From the NCBI GenBank assembly GCA_035651595.1, contig DASRFJ010000211.1:1-36784 (forward strand): 36,784 nt of DNA. Reading direction: 5' to 3'. Made by a program: the position numbers and the translations under genes. Origin of the DNA: JAFARZ01 sp035651595. GTDB lineage: Bacteria > Actinomycetota > Actinomycetes > Streptosporangiales > Streptosporangiaceae. Shown in pieces: positions 8,102 to 15,835 of this stretch. Every line of letters starts with the position of its first letter. Within the stretch, counting starts at the first letter, position 1. Under the pieces are notes generated by a model. It saw nothing but the letters and a program-made list of their open reading frames with translations, was not told where the DNA came from and searched no databases.

Positions 8102-9094
8102 CTATAGCGGGTATCCGGCCTGCTGCACGAGTTTGCGGGCAAGGTCGGGGTCCACGGGCGCGTCCTCCTGCCAGGCCGCCGCGCACAGCGCCCGCAGCGC
8201 GTCGACGCGTTCCCCGGAACCGTCCAGCTCGAGCCGCCCGCCGTCGGCCCGGGCGGTCCAGCCGCCAACGGCGGCGCTGCCAGAGCCAAGCGCCACGTCC
8301 GGATACGCCGCCAGCAGCCCGGACAGGTCCTCCGCGATGAAGGTCGGCCGCTGCCCCGCCGGCGCGAGGATCGCGCCCGCCGGGCTGGTGACGCCGGTCA
8401 GCACGAGCAGGCTGTCCACCCCGACCCGCTGCGCGCCGAGGATGTCGGTGTCCAGCCGGTCGCCGACCACCAGCGGGTGCTTCGCGCCGGTCCGGATCAC
8501 GGTCTCCCGGTGCAGCGGCGGTTCCGGCTTGCCGGCCACCAGCGGCGTGACGCCGGTCGCGGTCGTGATGACCTGGAGCAGCGAGCCGTTGCCCGGGGCC
8601 TGGCCGTCGGCGCGGGGCAGCGTGAGGTCGGCGTTCGTGGCGACGAACAGCGCGCCGGCGGCCACCGCGATCCCGCCCTCGGCCAGCAGGCCGTAGCTCA
8701 GGCCGGGAACATATCCCTGGACGACCGCGAGCGGCCGGTCCGCGGCGGTGCTGACCGGCCGCAGGCCCTGTTCCCTGAGTGCCAGGCGCAGGCCCATGCC
8801 GCCGATCACGAGTACCGGCGCACCGGACGGCAGCCGCTCGGCGAGCAGCCGCGCCGCGGCCTGGGCCGAGGTAACCACGTCGCCGGGCTCGGCGGGCACG
8901 CCGAGGGTGGTCAGTAGCGCGGCGACAGCCGCCGGCGTTCGGGACGCGTTGTTTGTGACATACGCCAACCGCATGCCTTCCTCATGTGCCTGGCGCAGCG
9001 CCGCGCCGGCGCCGGGAATCCCGTTTCCGCCGACGTACACCACGCCGTCGAGGTCGAGCAGCGCGGTGTCGTAGCGGCCGCTGAGCGCGGTCAC
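8102..9094 (-). CDS. HAD-superfamily IIA (NagD-like) phosphatase
   Basis: This encodes 330 residues from a GTG that overlaps the preceding stop (GTGA). HAD motif I is LLDLDGVVY with the nucleophile and acid Asp pair. Motif II is in AYVTNNASRTP, motif III is the Lys in VAGKPEPP, and motif IV is VVGDRLDTDILGA. The cap lies between motifs II and III, as in class IIA. The C-terminal 60 residues form an extra helical domain. The family dephosphorylates small metabolites. The M. tuberculosis relative in the same TPR-HAD arrangement, Rv1692, is a glycerol-3-phosphate phosphatase, which is the best guess for this enzyme. It is cytosolic and coupled to the upstream TPR gene. Confidence 0.92.
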   Translation of the reverse strand: MTALSGRYDTALLDLDGVVYVGGNGIPGAGAALRQAHEEGMRLAYVTNNASRTPAAVAALLTTLGVPAEPGDVVTSAQAAARLLAERLPSGAPVLVIGGMGLRLALREQGLRPVSTAADRPLAVVQGYVPGLSYGLLAEGGIAVAAGALFVATNADLTLPRADGQAPGNGSLLQVITTATGVTPLVAGKPEPPLHRETVIRTGAKHPLVVGDRLDTDILGAQRVGVDSLLVLTGVTSPAGAILAPAGQRPTFIAEDLSGLLAAYPDVALGSGSAAVGGWTARADGGRLELDGSGERVDALRALCAAAWQEDAPVDPDLARKLVQQAGYPL

Positions 9095-9528
9095 TGCTGC
9101 TCCGGCTTGCGGGCCCGCAGCGTGGCGCGGACCTGGCGCAACGCGTCGGTGTAGTGGGGGGCGTCGGGCCGCATCGCGGCGGCGAGGGCCAGGTACTCGG
9201 CGGCCGCCTCGTGGTTGCCGGTCCTGGCCAGCGACAGGCCCAGCCCGAAATGGGCGTAGTCGTCCGACGGGCTAGCCTCCACGATCACCCGGAAGTTGTC
9301 CGCGGCGGTCGCGTACTGGCCTGCGTCGAACTGGGCACGGGCCAGGGCCTCCCGCACGCTGCGCGAGGTGGGCTCGGCGGCGCAGGCGCGCTCCAGGAGC
9401 TGGGCCGCCGCGGCCGGGCTGCCGTTGCCGAGCAGCTCCATTCCCCGCTTGTACCAGGCGTGTACGTCTTGGCCAGGGTCTTTTTCCTCCGACCGGGAAT
9501 CCCAGCCCGCGCTCGAACCTTCTGACAT
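9091..9528 (-). CDS. TPR protein
   Basis: This encodes 145 residues. After a polar N-terminus of about 25 residues there are three tetratricopeptide-like helical pairs: AWYKRGMELLGNGSPAAAAQLLERAC, REALARAQFDAGQYATAADNF and AHFGLGLSLARTGNHEAAAEYL, in which the Gly/Ala/Tyr positions follow the TPR consensus. No catalytic residues or targeting signals are seen, so it is probably a scaffold or adaptor. It is the first gene of a two-gene transcript with the HAD phosphatase, overlapping it by 4 bp. Its start codon lies only 3 bp from the divergent DUF1015 start. Confidence 0.88.
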   Translation of the reverse strand: MSEGSSAGWDSRSEEKDPGQDVHAWYKRGMELLGNGSPAAAAQLLERACAAEPTSRSVREALARAQFDAGQYATAADNFRVIVEASPSDDYAHFGLGLSLARTGNHEAAAEYLALAAAMRPDAPHYTDALRQVRATLRARKPEQQ

Positions 9529-9531
9529 GGT

Positions 9532-10833
9532 GTGCAGACCCTTCCGTCCGGCCCTCGTTCAGGTGTTGTTCTGGCGCCGTTCCGTGGCATCCGGTATGCC
9601 CGGAACCGGGTGAGCGGAATCGCTAACGTCACCTCCCCACCGTACGACGTGATCAGCGGTGGCAGCCTCCAGCATCTGCGGGCCGCCGACCCGCACAACG
9701 TGGTCCGGCTCATCCTGCCGGGGGAGGGACCGGACGCGCCGCGGGCCGCCGCCTGCCTGCTCGCCGGCTGGCTGTCGGACGGCGTGCTGATCAGGGACCG
9801 GGAGCCAGCCCTGTACCTGTACGAGCAGGATGGGCAGTCGTGGCGCCAGCGCGGGATCATCGGGCTGGTCCGGCTGGGCACCCCGGAGTCGGCCGGGATC
9901 TTGCCGCACGAGAACGTGATGCCCGGCCCGGTGGCGGGCCGGCGCGAGCTGATGGCCGCGACCGAGTCGAACCTGGAGCCGATCTTCCTCGTCTACGACG
10001 GGAACCGGCCGGGGGCGGGGCCAACCGCCACCGAGATCATCGACCGGGCCGCGGCCGAGCGCACGCCGCTGTTCTCGATCGGCACCGAGGACGGCGTGAC
10101 GCACCGGCTGTGGCGGCTCGACGACCCGGCCGAGTGCGCCGCGATCGCCGCCGACCTGGCGGGCCGGCGCGCGCTGATCGCGGACGGGCACCACCGCTAC
10201 GCCGCCTACCTCCAGCTGCAATCGCAGATGGCGGTGGCCGGCCGCGGCCCGGGACCGTGGGACTACGGGCTCGCGTTCCTGGTCGACTCGGCGGCGAGCC
10301 CGCCCCGGCTCGGCGCCATTCACCGGGTGCTGCCTGGCCTGGCGCCGGAGCGGGCCGCGGAACTGGCCAGCGCGGCGTTCGCCGTGACCAGCCTGCCGCC
10401 CGGCACGGACCTGCCGGCGGCGCTGACCCGCCTGGCCGAGGCCGGCCGGGACGGGACCGCGTTCCTGCTCGCCGGCCACGACGGCTACCGCCTGCTCAGC
10501 CGCCCGGACCCGGTCCAGCTCGCCGCGGCCATGCCGCCCGATTCGTCGCCCGCGTGGCAGGGGCTCGACGCCTCCGTGCTCCAGCAGTTGCTGCTCGCCC
10601 AGGTCTGGGGCATCAAGGACAACGAGCACGACGTGCTGATCTACCACGACGCGGCCGAAGCCGTCGAGGCCGTGACCGGCCAGCCCGCCGGCACCGCCGT
10701 GATCATCAACCCGGTCCCGTTCGACGCCGTCCGCCAGATCGCCGAACACGGCGAGCGCGTGCCCCGCAAATCCACGTCGTTCGGCCCCAAGCCCCGCACC
10801 GGCCTGGTGTTGCGCACCTTCGGCCCCCACTAG
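9532..10833 (+). CDS. DUF1015 family protein
   Basis: This encodes 433 residues from the GTG at 9532. An in-frame stop at 9523-9525 rules out a start further upstream. Features of the DUF1015 family (PF06245) are the N-terminal APFRGIRYA segment followed by SPPYDVIS, the ADGHHRYAAYLQ motif in the middle, and KDNEHDVLIYHD with the Pro-rich VPRKSTSFGPKPRTG tail at the end. The biochemical role of the family is not established. It is cytosolic with no membrane segment. It is divergent from the TPR-HAD pair, with 3 bp between the two start codons. Confidence 0.92.
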   Translation: MQTLPSGPRSGVVLAPFRGIRYARNRVSGIANVTSPPYDVISGGSLQHLRAADPHNVVRLILPGEGPDAPRAAACLLAGWLSDGVLIRDREPALYLYEQDGQSWRQRGIIGLVRLGTPESAGILPHENVMPGPVAGRRELMAATESNLEPIFLVYDGNRPGAGPTATEIIDRAAAERTPLFSIGTEDGVTHRLWRLDDPAECAAIAADLAGRRALIADGHHRYAAYLQLQSQMAVAGRGPGPWDYGLAFLVDSAASPPRLGAIHRVLPGLAPERAAELASAAFAVTSLPPGTDLPAALTRLAEAGRDGTAFLLAGHDGYRLLSRPDPVQLAAAMPPDSSPAWQGLDASVLQQLLLAQVWGIKDNEHDVLIYHDAAEAVEAVTGQPAGTAVIINPVPFDAVRQIAEHGERVPRKSTSFGPKPRTGLVLRTFGPH

Positions 10834-10921
10834 CCCCCGCCCGGGCCCGGCCCGCCGCCCGCCGCCTGCCCCCGCCCGCGCCTGCCCCCGCCCGCGCCCG
10901 CGCCCGCGCCTGCCCCCGCCC

Positions 10922-10951
10922 GCGCCTGCGCCTGCGCCTGCGCCTGCGCCT
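10922..10951 (+). repeat. GCGCCT hexanucleotide repeat in a C-rich tract
   Basis: Five perfect gcgcct units lie within about 120 bases of (C/G)-only sequence that begins right after the DUF1015 stop codon (10834-10956). It is non-coding in the plus frame and is a likely hypervariable microsatellite. Confidence 0.85.
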
Positions 10952-11007
10952 GCCCCATATCGGGATATTTGGCCTTATTCCGGGCGTGCCGACAGGTCCG
11001 CCAGATC

Positions 11008-11054
11008 ATTGCGGACACTTACCCCCCCACTTTGGGGGGGTAAGTGTCCGCAAT
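11008..11054. terminator. 47-bp perfect hairpin (copy 2)
   Basis: Bases 11008-11028 pair perfectly with 11034-11054 around a 5-nt loop, followed by the T-tract at 11056-11059. It matches copy 1 (4537-4583) except for the loop and one base pair, which is C-G here and G-C there. The 9 nt before the left arm (cgccagatc) are also identical. It lies downstream of the DUF1015 gene and upstream of the S8 gene, so a terminator role is likely. Confidence 0.75.
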
Positions 11055-11202
11055 ATTTTCGATCGCATCCCGGAATCCGCGGCGACTGCGAAACGGCAGG
11101 ACCATACCATTACAAACAGGGCATTGGGGCGATCGGGGGGAGAACTGACCGCAAGGATTCCGGCGGCTTTACGCGCCGGCATGTATCTGGGGGGCTGGCG
11201 CG

Positions 11203-11218
11203 GTCACCTAGTGACTAG
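11203..11218 (+). promoter_or_regulatory. palindromic candidate operator upstream of the S8-sigma-CHAT operon
   Basis: GTCAC-CTA-GTGAC (11203-11215) overlaps CTAG-TGA-CTAG (11208-11218). The site ends 30 bp before the S8 start codon, where a promoter should lie. The rest of 11055-11247 shows only a small ccggcg/cgccgg hairpin (11160-11179). Confidence 0.4.
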
Positions 11219-11247
11219 CCCTGTTATCGCGAACCTGGAAGGCAGAC

Positions 11248-12156
11248 ATGAGCGCGACCGAGCGGGAGTACAGCGCCGGCACCGTCGAACACAGCCCGAG
11301 GGAATCCGGTCTGTTCGCTGCCAGCGGGAAGAAGAGCGGACACGGGACCATCGCCTGGCTTCCGGCGCCGTCGTACGAGATGCCGGACAGCCCGCCGTGG
11401 CAGCCCGCGGACCGGCCGCCGGTGATCGCGTTGCTGGACAGCGGGGTCCAGGATCATCCCTGGCTTCCGACCAGCGGTGCGCAGCCGTTCGTCCTCGATG
11501 CCGGCGATTATGGCTGGCAGTCCCCGCTTCCGGGCGAGGGCGAGGGTGCGGGCGAGGACGAGGACTACAGCAGCCACTGGGGTCACGCGACGTTCATCGC
11601 CGGGCTTATCCGGCTGGCGGCGCCCGGCGCGCAGGTGCTGTCCATGCGGGTGATGAGCAGTGACGGCAAGGTCCGCGAGAGCCATGCCGCGAGCGCGCTC
11701 AACTGGCTGGCGGACAACCCCGCGTCGGCCGGTGGCATCGACGTCGACGTCGTCCTGATGGCCTTCGGTCGCCCGGACGATCCCGATGACCGTGACCTGG
11801 CCGAACTCAGGTCGCCGATCGGGAAGCTGGGTGACCGCGGGGTGCGGATCGTCGCGTCCGCGGGCAACGACGGTGCCGAGCGGCCCGTCTACCCGGCGGC
11901 CTTCGCCGCGGACGCCGGGCTGCGCGGTGGCTCGGTGGTGAGCGTCGGCGCGCTCGCCACGCCGGTCGAACGCGCGCCGTACAGCAACTTCGGGCCGTGG
12001 GTCACGCGATGGTACAAGGGTACGAACGTCATCAGCATCATGCCGCTGACCACCAAGAGCTCCGGCCCGCCGCCCGGGGACGGGTACGCGTGGTGGAGCG
12101 GCACCTCGTTCGCCGCCGCCGTCCAGGCCGGGCAGCTGGCTGCCGGATTGCCGTAG
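11248..12156 (+). CDS. cytoplasmic S8 (subtilisin-like) serine peptidase
   Basis: This encodes 302 residues. All catalytic positions are present: Asp64 in ALLDSGVQDH, His113 in HWGHATFIAG, oxyanion Asn207 in ASAGNDG and Ser287 in SGTSFAAA. There is no signal peptide, no I9-type propeptide and no transmembrane anchor, unlike the secreted subtilases common in actinomycetes, so it should act in the cytosol. The insert after the Asp motif holds an acidic Gly/Glu loop (GEGEGAGEDEDY) that could bind metal or a partner. GGAAGG at 11237-11242 fits the start. It is the first gene of a four-gene operon; the sigma factor gene starts 1 bp after its stop. A role in proteolytic signalling with the downstream CHAT protease is inferred from this arrangement. 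Confidence 0.93.
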   Translation: MSATEREYSAGTVEHSPRESGLFAASGKKSGHGTIAWLPAPSYEMPDSPPWQPADRPPVIALLDSGVQDHPWLPTSGAQPFVLDAGDYGWQSPLPGEGEGAGEDEDYSSHWGHATFIAGLIRLAAPGAQVLSMRVMSSDGKVRESHAASALNWLADNPASAGGIDVDVVLMAFGRPDDPDDRDLAELRSPIGKLGDRGVRIVASAGNDGAERPVYPAAFAADAGLRGGSVVSVGALATPVERAPYSNFGPWVTRWYKGTNVISIMPLTTKSSGPPPGDGYAWWSGTSFAAAVQAGQLAAGLP

Positions 12157-12157
12157 C

Positions 12158-12787
12158 ATGGCCGCTGTGGCACTCGGGAGCGGCGAGGCCGGCACCGGGA
12201 GCGCCGCGGCGGACCGCTCGGTGACAGACCGTGCGGCACGCGTCGGCGCGTGCCTCGAGCGGGCCAGAAGCGGCGAGACCTCGGCGCTCGGCGAGATCGT
12301 CAGGGAGCTCAACCCGCTGCTGTGGCACGTGGCGCGAGGTGAGGGCCTCGCCGCCGAGGAAGCCGCCGATGTCGTCCAGACCACCTGGCTCGAGCTGGTG
12401 CGGCGGCTGCACGACATCCGCTCCCCGCAGGCGCTGACTTCCTGGCTCGTCACCGCTACCCGCCGGGAGGCCTGGCGGGTACGCGAACTGTCCCGGCGGA
12501 AGGACCCGGACGGCGCGGCGCGGCTGGCGGCAGTGCCTGATCCGGCTCCCGGCCCGGGCGAGCAGTTGCTGGCCGACGAACAAGACCAGGTGCTGTGGCA
12601 GCACGTCCAGCGGCTGCCGGAACGCTGTCGCAAACTGTTGCGTGTCGTCGCCCACGTTTCACGGCCTGACTACGCCGCGGTCGCTCAGGCGCTGGGCATG
12701 CCGATCGGCAGCATCGGCCCGACCCGCGGCCGGTGCCTGGCCAAGCTGCGCGAGATGCTGCGGGCCGATCCTGGCTGGAGCCGATGA
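12158..12787 (+). CDS. ECF-type RNA polymerase sigma factor
   Basis: This encodes 209 residues. Region 2 spans about 40-110 and includes EEAADVVQTTWLELVRRL and the -10-contacting ALTSWLVTATRREAWRVRE. Region 4 spans about 148-205 (LPERCRKLLRVVAHVSRPDYAAVAQALGM, then the recognition helix GSIGPTRGRCLAKLREML). The SRPDY segment replaces the usual turn before region 4.2, and the gene carries no extra C-terminal domain. No classical zinc-binding anti-sigma gene is adjacent; the next gene encodes a different small protein. The ATG is 1 bp after the peptidase stop, and the stop overlaps the next start (ATGA), so the genes are translationally coupled. Confidence 0.93.
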   Translation: MAAVALGSGEAGTGSAAADRSVTDRAARVGACLERARSGETSALGEIVRELNPLLWHVARGEGLAAEEAADVVQTTWLELVRRLHDIRSPQALTSWLVTATRREAWRVRELSRRKDPDGAARLAAVPDPAPGPGEQLLADEQDQVLWQHVQRLPERCRKLLRVVAHVSRPDYAAVAQALGMPIGSIGPTRGRCLAKLREMLRADPGWSR

Positions 12788-13272
12788 TGACAAGTCCCGC
12801 CGACCTGCCGCTCGACGGCGACGATCAGGTGGTCCTCGACCGCCTCGCCGGGATCTACGCGCAGCTCGACCCGCCGCCCGCCGACCTGGACGAACGGGTC
12901 ACGTTCGCGATCGCGCTGGACGACGCCGACGCGGAGCTGGCCCGGCTGAGCAGGCGGCTGATGGCCGGATCCGGAGCCCGGAGCACCGAGCGCACCCGCA
13001 CGATCACGTTCGACGCGGACAGCCGCGCGGTCATGATCACGGTCGCGGCCAGGCCGGACGGCCTGGTCCGCATCGACGGCTGGCTGGCGCCCGCCGCCGT
13101 GCTTCGGGTGGAGCTGCGGTTGCTTGAGCCCGAGCCGCCGCGGGTCGTGCTCGCCGACTCGGCGGGCCGGTTCGTCTTCGACGGCGTTCCGCACGGCATC
13201 GCGCAGCTGCTGGTGCATCAGCCGGCGGACGACGCCGCCCCCCGGGTGATCACGCCGGCCTTCTCGTTGTAA
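12784..13272 (+). CDS. small cytosolic protein of unknown family in the sigma-CHAT operon
   Basis: This encodes 162 residues from the ATG at 12784, which overlaps the sigma factor stop. The N-terminal 65 residues are helical and acidic (DQVVLDRLAGIYAQLDPPPADLDERVTFAI, then ELARLSRRLMAG). Residues about 75-155 look like an all-beta domain with alternating hydrophobic strands (TITFDADSRAVMITVAA, IDGWLAPAAVLRVELRLL, GRFVFDGVPHGIAQLLVH). There is no HxxxCxxC zinc motif, no membrane segment and no signal peptide, so it is not a typical ZAS or RsiW-like anti-sigma. Its position between the sigma factor and a protease makes it a candidate sigma regulator or protease substrate. That is inference. Confidence 0.85.
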   Translation: MMTSPADLPLDGDDQVVLDRLAGIYAQLDPPPADLDERVTFAIALDDADAELARLSRRLMAGSGARSTERTRTITFDADSRAVMITVAARPDGLVRIDGWLAPAAVLRVELRLLEPEPPRVVLADSAGRFVFDGVPHGIAQLLVHQPADDAAPRVITPAFSL

Positions 13273-13273
13273 C

Positions 13274-15802
13274 GTGTCCGTGTTGCTGGCCGAGCGGGCC
13301 GCCGAGCTGCACTCCGCCGCGCTGGCGGCCAGCGATGACGGGCGCCCGGCGGTCGCCGTCCGCCGGCTGCGCGCCGCGCTGCGGCTGATCGGGCCGGACG
13401 CGGCCAACGACCTGCCCGCCGTGGCCCGGATTCGTGCCCGGCTGCTGATCAGCCTCGCCTGGGCCGAATCGGAGCGCGGCCGGGTCGAGACCGGCTTCCG
13501 CCTGCTCGACGAGGCCGAGCGGCACATTCCGGCGGATCAGCGGCCGATCCTGCTCGGCCAGCGAGGCCTGCTGCTCAAGCGCAGCGGCCGGAACGACCTG
13601 GCGCTGCGTCAGTATGACGAGGCGGTCGCCTTGCTCACCGAGCATGCCAGCCCGCTGGACCTGGTCAAGGCGCTGAACAACCGCAGCCTGGTGCACCTGG
13701 AGGCCGGTCACCTCCGGCTGGCCCGTGCGGACCTGCGCCGTTGCGAGCAGGTCGCCAGCAGGCATGGGCTCGGCCTGCATGTGGCGCTCAGCCGGGTCAA
13801 TCTCGGCTGCATGGACGTGGTGGCCGGTGACCTGCCTTCGGCGCTGCGGGCGTTCGGCGCCGCGCGGGCCGACTATGAACAGATGGCGCCGGGCCGCCTC
13901 GCTGCCCTTGCCGTCGAACGGGCCCGCGCCTTGGCCGCCGCCGGGCTGTTCACCGAGGCCGACCGCGAGCTGGCCGACGCCGTCGAGCGGGCCGAAGCGC
14001 AGCGGCTGAGCCACACCTATGCCGACGCGGTGCAGGTTCGCGCCGAAGTCGCGCTGCTCGCCGGCCGGCCGGATGCCGCCGGGGAGTGGGCCCGGCAAGC
14101 CCGGTCCCGGTTCCTGGGCCGGGACAACGCGCGCCGCGCCGCGCTCGCATCGCTGATCGAGCTTCGCGCCGACCTAGCCAGCGCGGAACATCCGGGCCCG
14201 ATCGCCGCGCGGGGACAGGCCCTGGCCCGGCGGCTCACCCGGCTGGGCCTGCCGGAAGACGCACGCGTGGCCGGATTGGTGGCGGCCCGCGCCCTCGCCA
14301 GGACCGGTCACCCGGGCCGGGCCGCGACGATCACCGCGCGCCACGGGCCGCCCGGCCGGCTCGACCGGCTGGACACCCGGCTGCTGTGGCGGCTGACCCG
14401 CGCCGAGCTCGCCGGGGCCGAGGGGCGACCGGACGAGGCGGCACGGCAACTGCTGGCCGGGATGACCACCCTGCACCGGCTTCGCGCCCAGTTCGGCTGC
14501 CTAGACCTGCAGACCGGCGCCGCCGTGCACGGGCAGGACCTGGCGCGCGCCGGACTCGCGGCGGCGCTGGCCGACGGGTCGCCAGCGGCCGTCTACCGGT
14601 GGTCGGAGCGCTTCCGCGCGCAGGCGCTGCTGCTGCCGGTGGCGCGGCCGCCGGACGATCCTGCCGCGGCGCAAGCCGTTGCGGAACTGCGGCAAGCCAG
14701 GCATTCGCTGCGTGCGCGGGAACTGGCCGGCCAGCCGGCCGGGCCGCTGCGGGCCCGGGTGGAGAGCCTCCAGCGCCGAGTCCGGGACCACGCGTGGGCC
14801 ATGCCAGGGCTGCCGGGAGTCCAGGCACCGGCACTGGCCCCGTTCGGCGCGGTGCGGGACGACACCGCCGGCACGGGTCTGGTCATCTACCTCAGGGACG
14901 GACTCCTGCTGCGTGCGCTCGTCGTCGCCGACGGTTCGGCCAGGCTGCGGACGCTGGGCGAATACGCCGCGGCCGAGGAGGCGGTGCTGCGGCTGCGCGC
15001 CGACCTCGATACCCAGGCGGGCCGCCTGCTGTCCGGCAGGCTCGCCGCGGCGGTGGCCGCGGCGACGCGGCGCGATGCCGCGGCGCTCGCGTACGCCGTG
15101 CTCACCCCGCTGCTCGCCGACATAGGCGAACGCGATCTGGTCGTGATCCCGGCAGGTGTGCTGACCACGGTCCCGTGGGCGGTGCTGCCCGGCTGCGCGG
15201 GACGACCGGTGACGGTGGCACCATCCGCCACCGCCTGGCACGTCGCCAAGGGCAAACCTGGGCTGGCTGGTTCGGCCGGGGCCCTGCTGGTTGCCGGTCC
15301 AGGCAACGCCCGTGGCGACGCGGAGGTCGCGGCCATCGCGGCGCTCCGCCCGGGCGCGGCGGTGCTCACCGGCGCGAGCGCGACGCCGGCCGCCACGCTG
15401 ACCGGACTCGGCACGGCCGCCATCGCCCATCTCGCCGCGCATGGGCAGCATCAGGCCGAGAACGCGCTGTTCTCGACGCTGGAGCTGGCCGGCGGGGCGC
15501 TGTTCGGTTACGACCTGCAGCGTGCCGCCCAGGCACCGTCGATGGTGGTGCTGTCGGCCTGCGACCTCGGGCTGACCGACGTGCGTCCGGGCGACGAGAC
15601 GCTCGGCATGGTCACTGCGCTGCTTGCCGCCGGCGCCAGGACCGTGGTGGCGAGCGTGTCCAGGGTCGCCGACGACACCGCAATGCGCGCCATGGTCGGT
15701 TATCACCGGGCGATCAAGTCCGGCAGCTCGCCGGCCGCCGCGCTCGCGACGGCGCTGACCCGTGAGCCGCCGGCCGGTTTCGTGTGCTTCGGCGCCGGCT
15801 GA
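13274..15802 (+). CDS. TPR-CHAT caspase-like protease
   Basis: This encodes 842 residues from a GTG 1 bp after the previous stop. Residues 1 to about 430 form an array of TPR-like helical pairs (for example LGQRGLLLKRSGRNDLALRQYDEAV and KALNNRSLVHLEAGHLRLARADL). A helical linker leads to the CHAT domain (about 555-842). The catalytic pair is His723 in AHLAAHGQHQ and Cys763 in VVLSACDLG, with the family's conserved GDETLGM segment and the C-terminal FVCFGAG end. CHAT proteins are clan CD cysteine proteases related to caspases, gingipain and separase. The TPR array is expected to be the sensor or substrate platform. It closes the S8-sigma operon; the next gene has its own promoter. Confidence 0.95.
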   Translation: MSVLLAERAAELHSAALAASDDGRPAVAVRRLRAALRLIGPDAANDLPAVARIRARLLISLAWAESERGRVETGFRLLDEAERHIPADQRPILLGQRGLLLKRSGRNDLALRQYDEAVALLTEHASPLDLVKALNNRSLVHLEAGHLRLARADLRRCEQVASRHGLGLHVALSRVNLGCMDVVAGDLPSALRAFGAARADYEQMAPGRLAALAVERARALAAAGLFTEADRELADAVERAEAQRLSHTYADAVQVRAEVALLAGRPDAAGEWARQARSRFLGRDNARRAALASLIELRADLASAEHPGPIAARGQALARRLTRLGLPEDARVAGLVAARALARTGHPGRAATITARHGPPGRLDRLDTRLLWRLTRAELAGAEGRPDEAARQLLAGMTTLHRLRAQFGCLDLQTGAAVHGQDLARAGLAAALADGSPAAVYRWSERFRAQALLLPVARPPDDPAAAQAVAELRQARHSLRARELAGQPAGPLRARVESLQRRVRDHAWAMPGLPGVQAPALAPFGAVRDDTAGTGLVIYLRDGLLLRALVVADGSARLRTLGEYAAAEEAVLRLRADLDTQAGRLLSGRLAAAVAAATRRDAAALAYAVLTPLLADIGERDLVVIPAGVLTTVPWAVLPGCAGRPVTVAPSATAWHVAKGKPGLAGSAGALLVAGPGNARGDAEVAAIAALRPGAAVLTGASATPAATLTGLGTAAIAHLAAHGQHQAENALFSTLELAGGALFGYDLQRAAQAPSMVVLSACDLGLTDVRPGDETLGMVTALLAAGARTVVASVSRVADDTAMRAMVGYHRAIKSGSSPAAALATALTREPPAGFVCFGAG

Positions 15803-15835
15803 GTCTGCGGGCCCGCACAGATTCCCCCATTCCTC

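Noticed and set aside
11009..11218. 69-codon open frame before the S8 gene
   Set aside because: It is formed largely by the perfect hairpin and has no ribosome site or recognisable composition. It is treated as non-coding.
11248..15802. Type III-E CRISPR locus
   Set aside because: A TPR-CHAT gene and sigma factor are present, but no repeat-spacer array, Cas7-11/gRAMP, Csx30-like or Cas1 gene is seen in the window.
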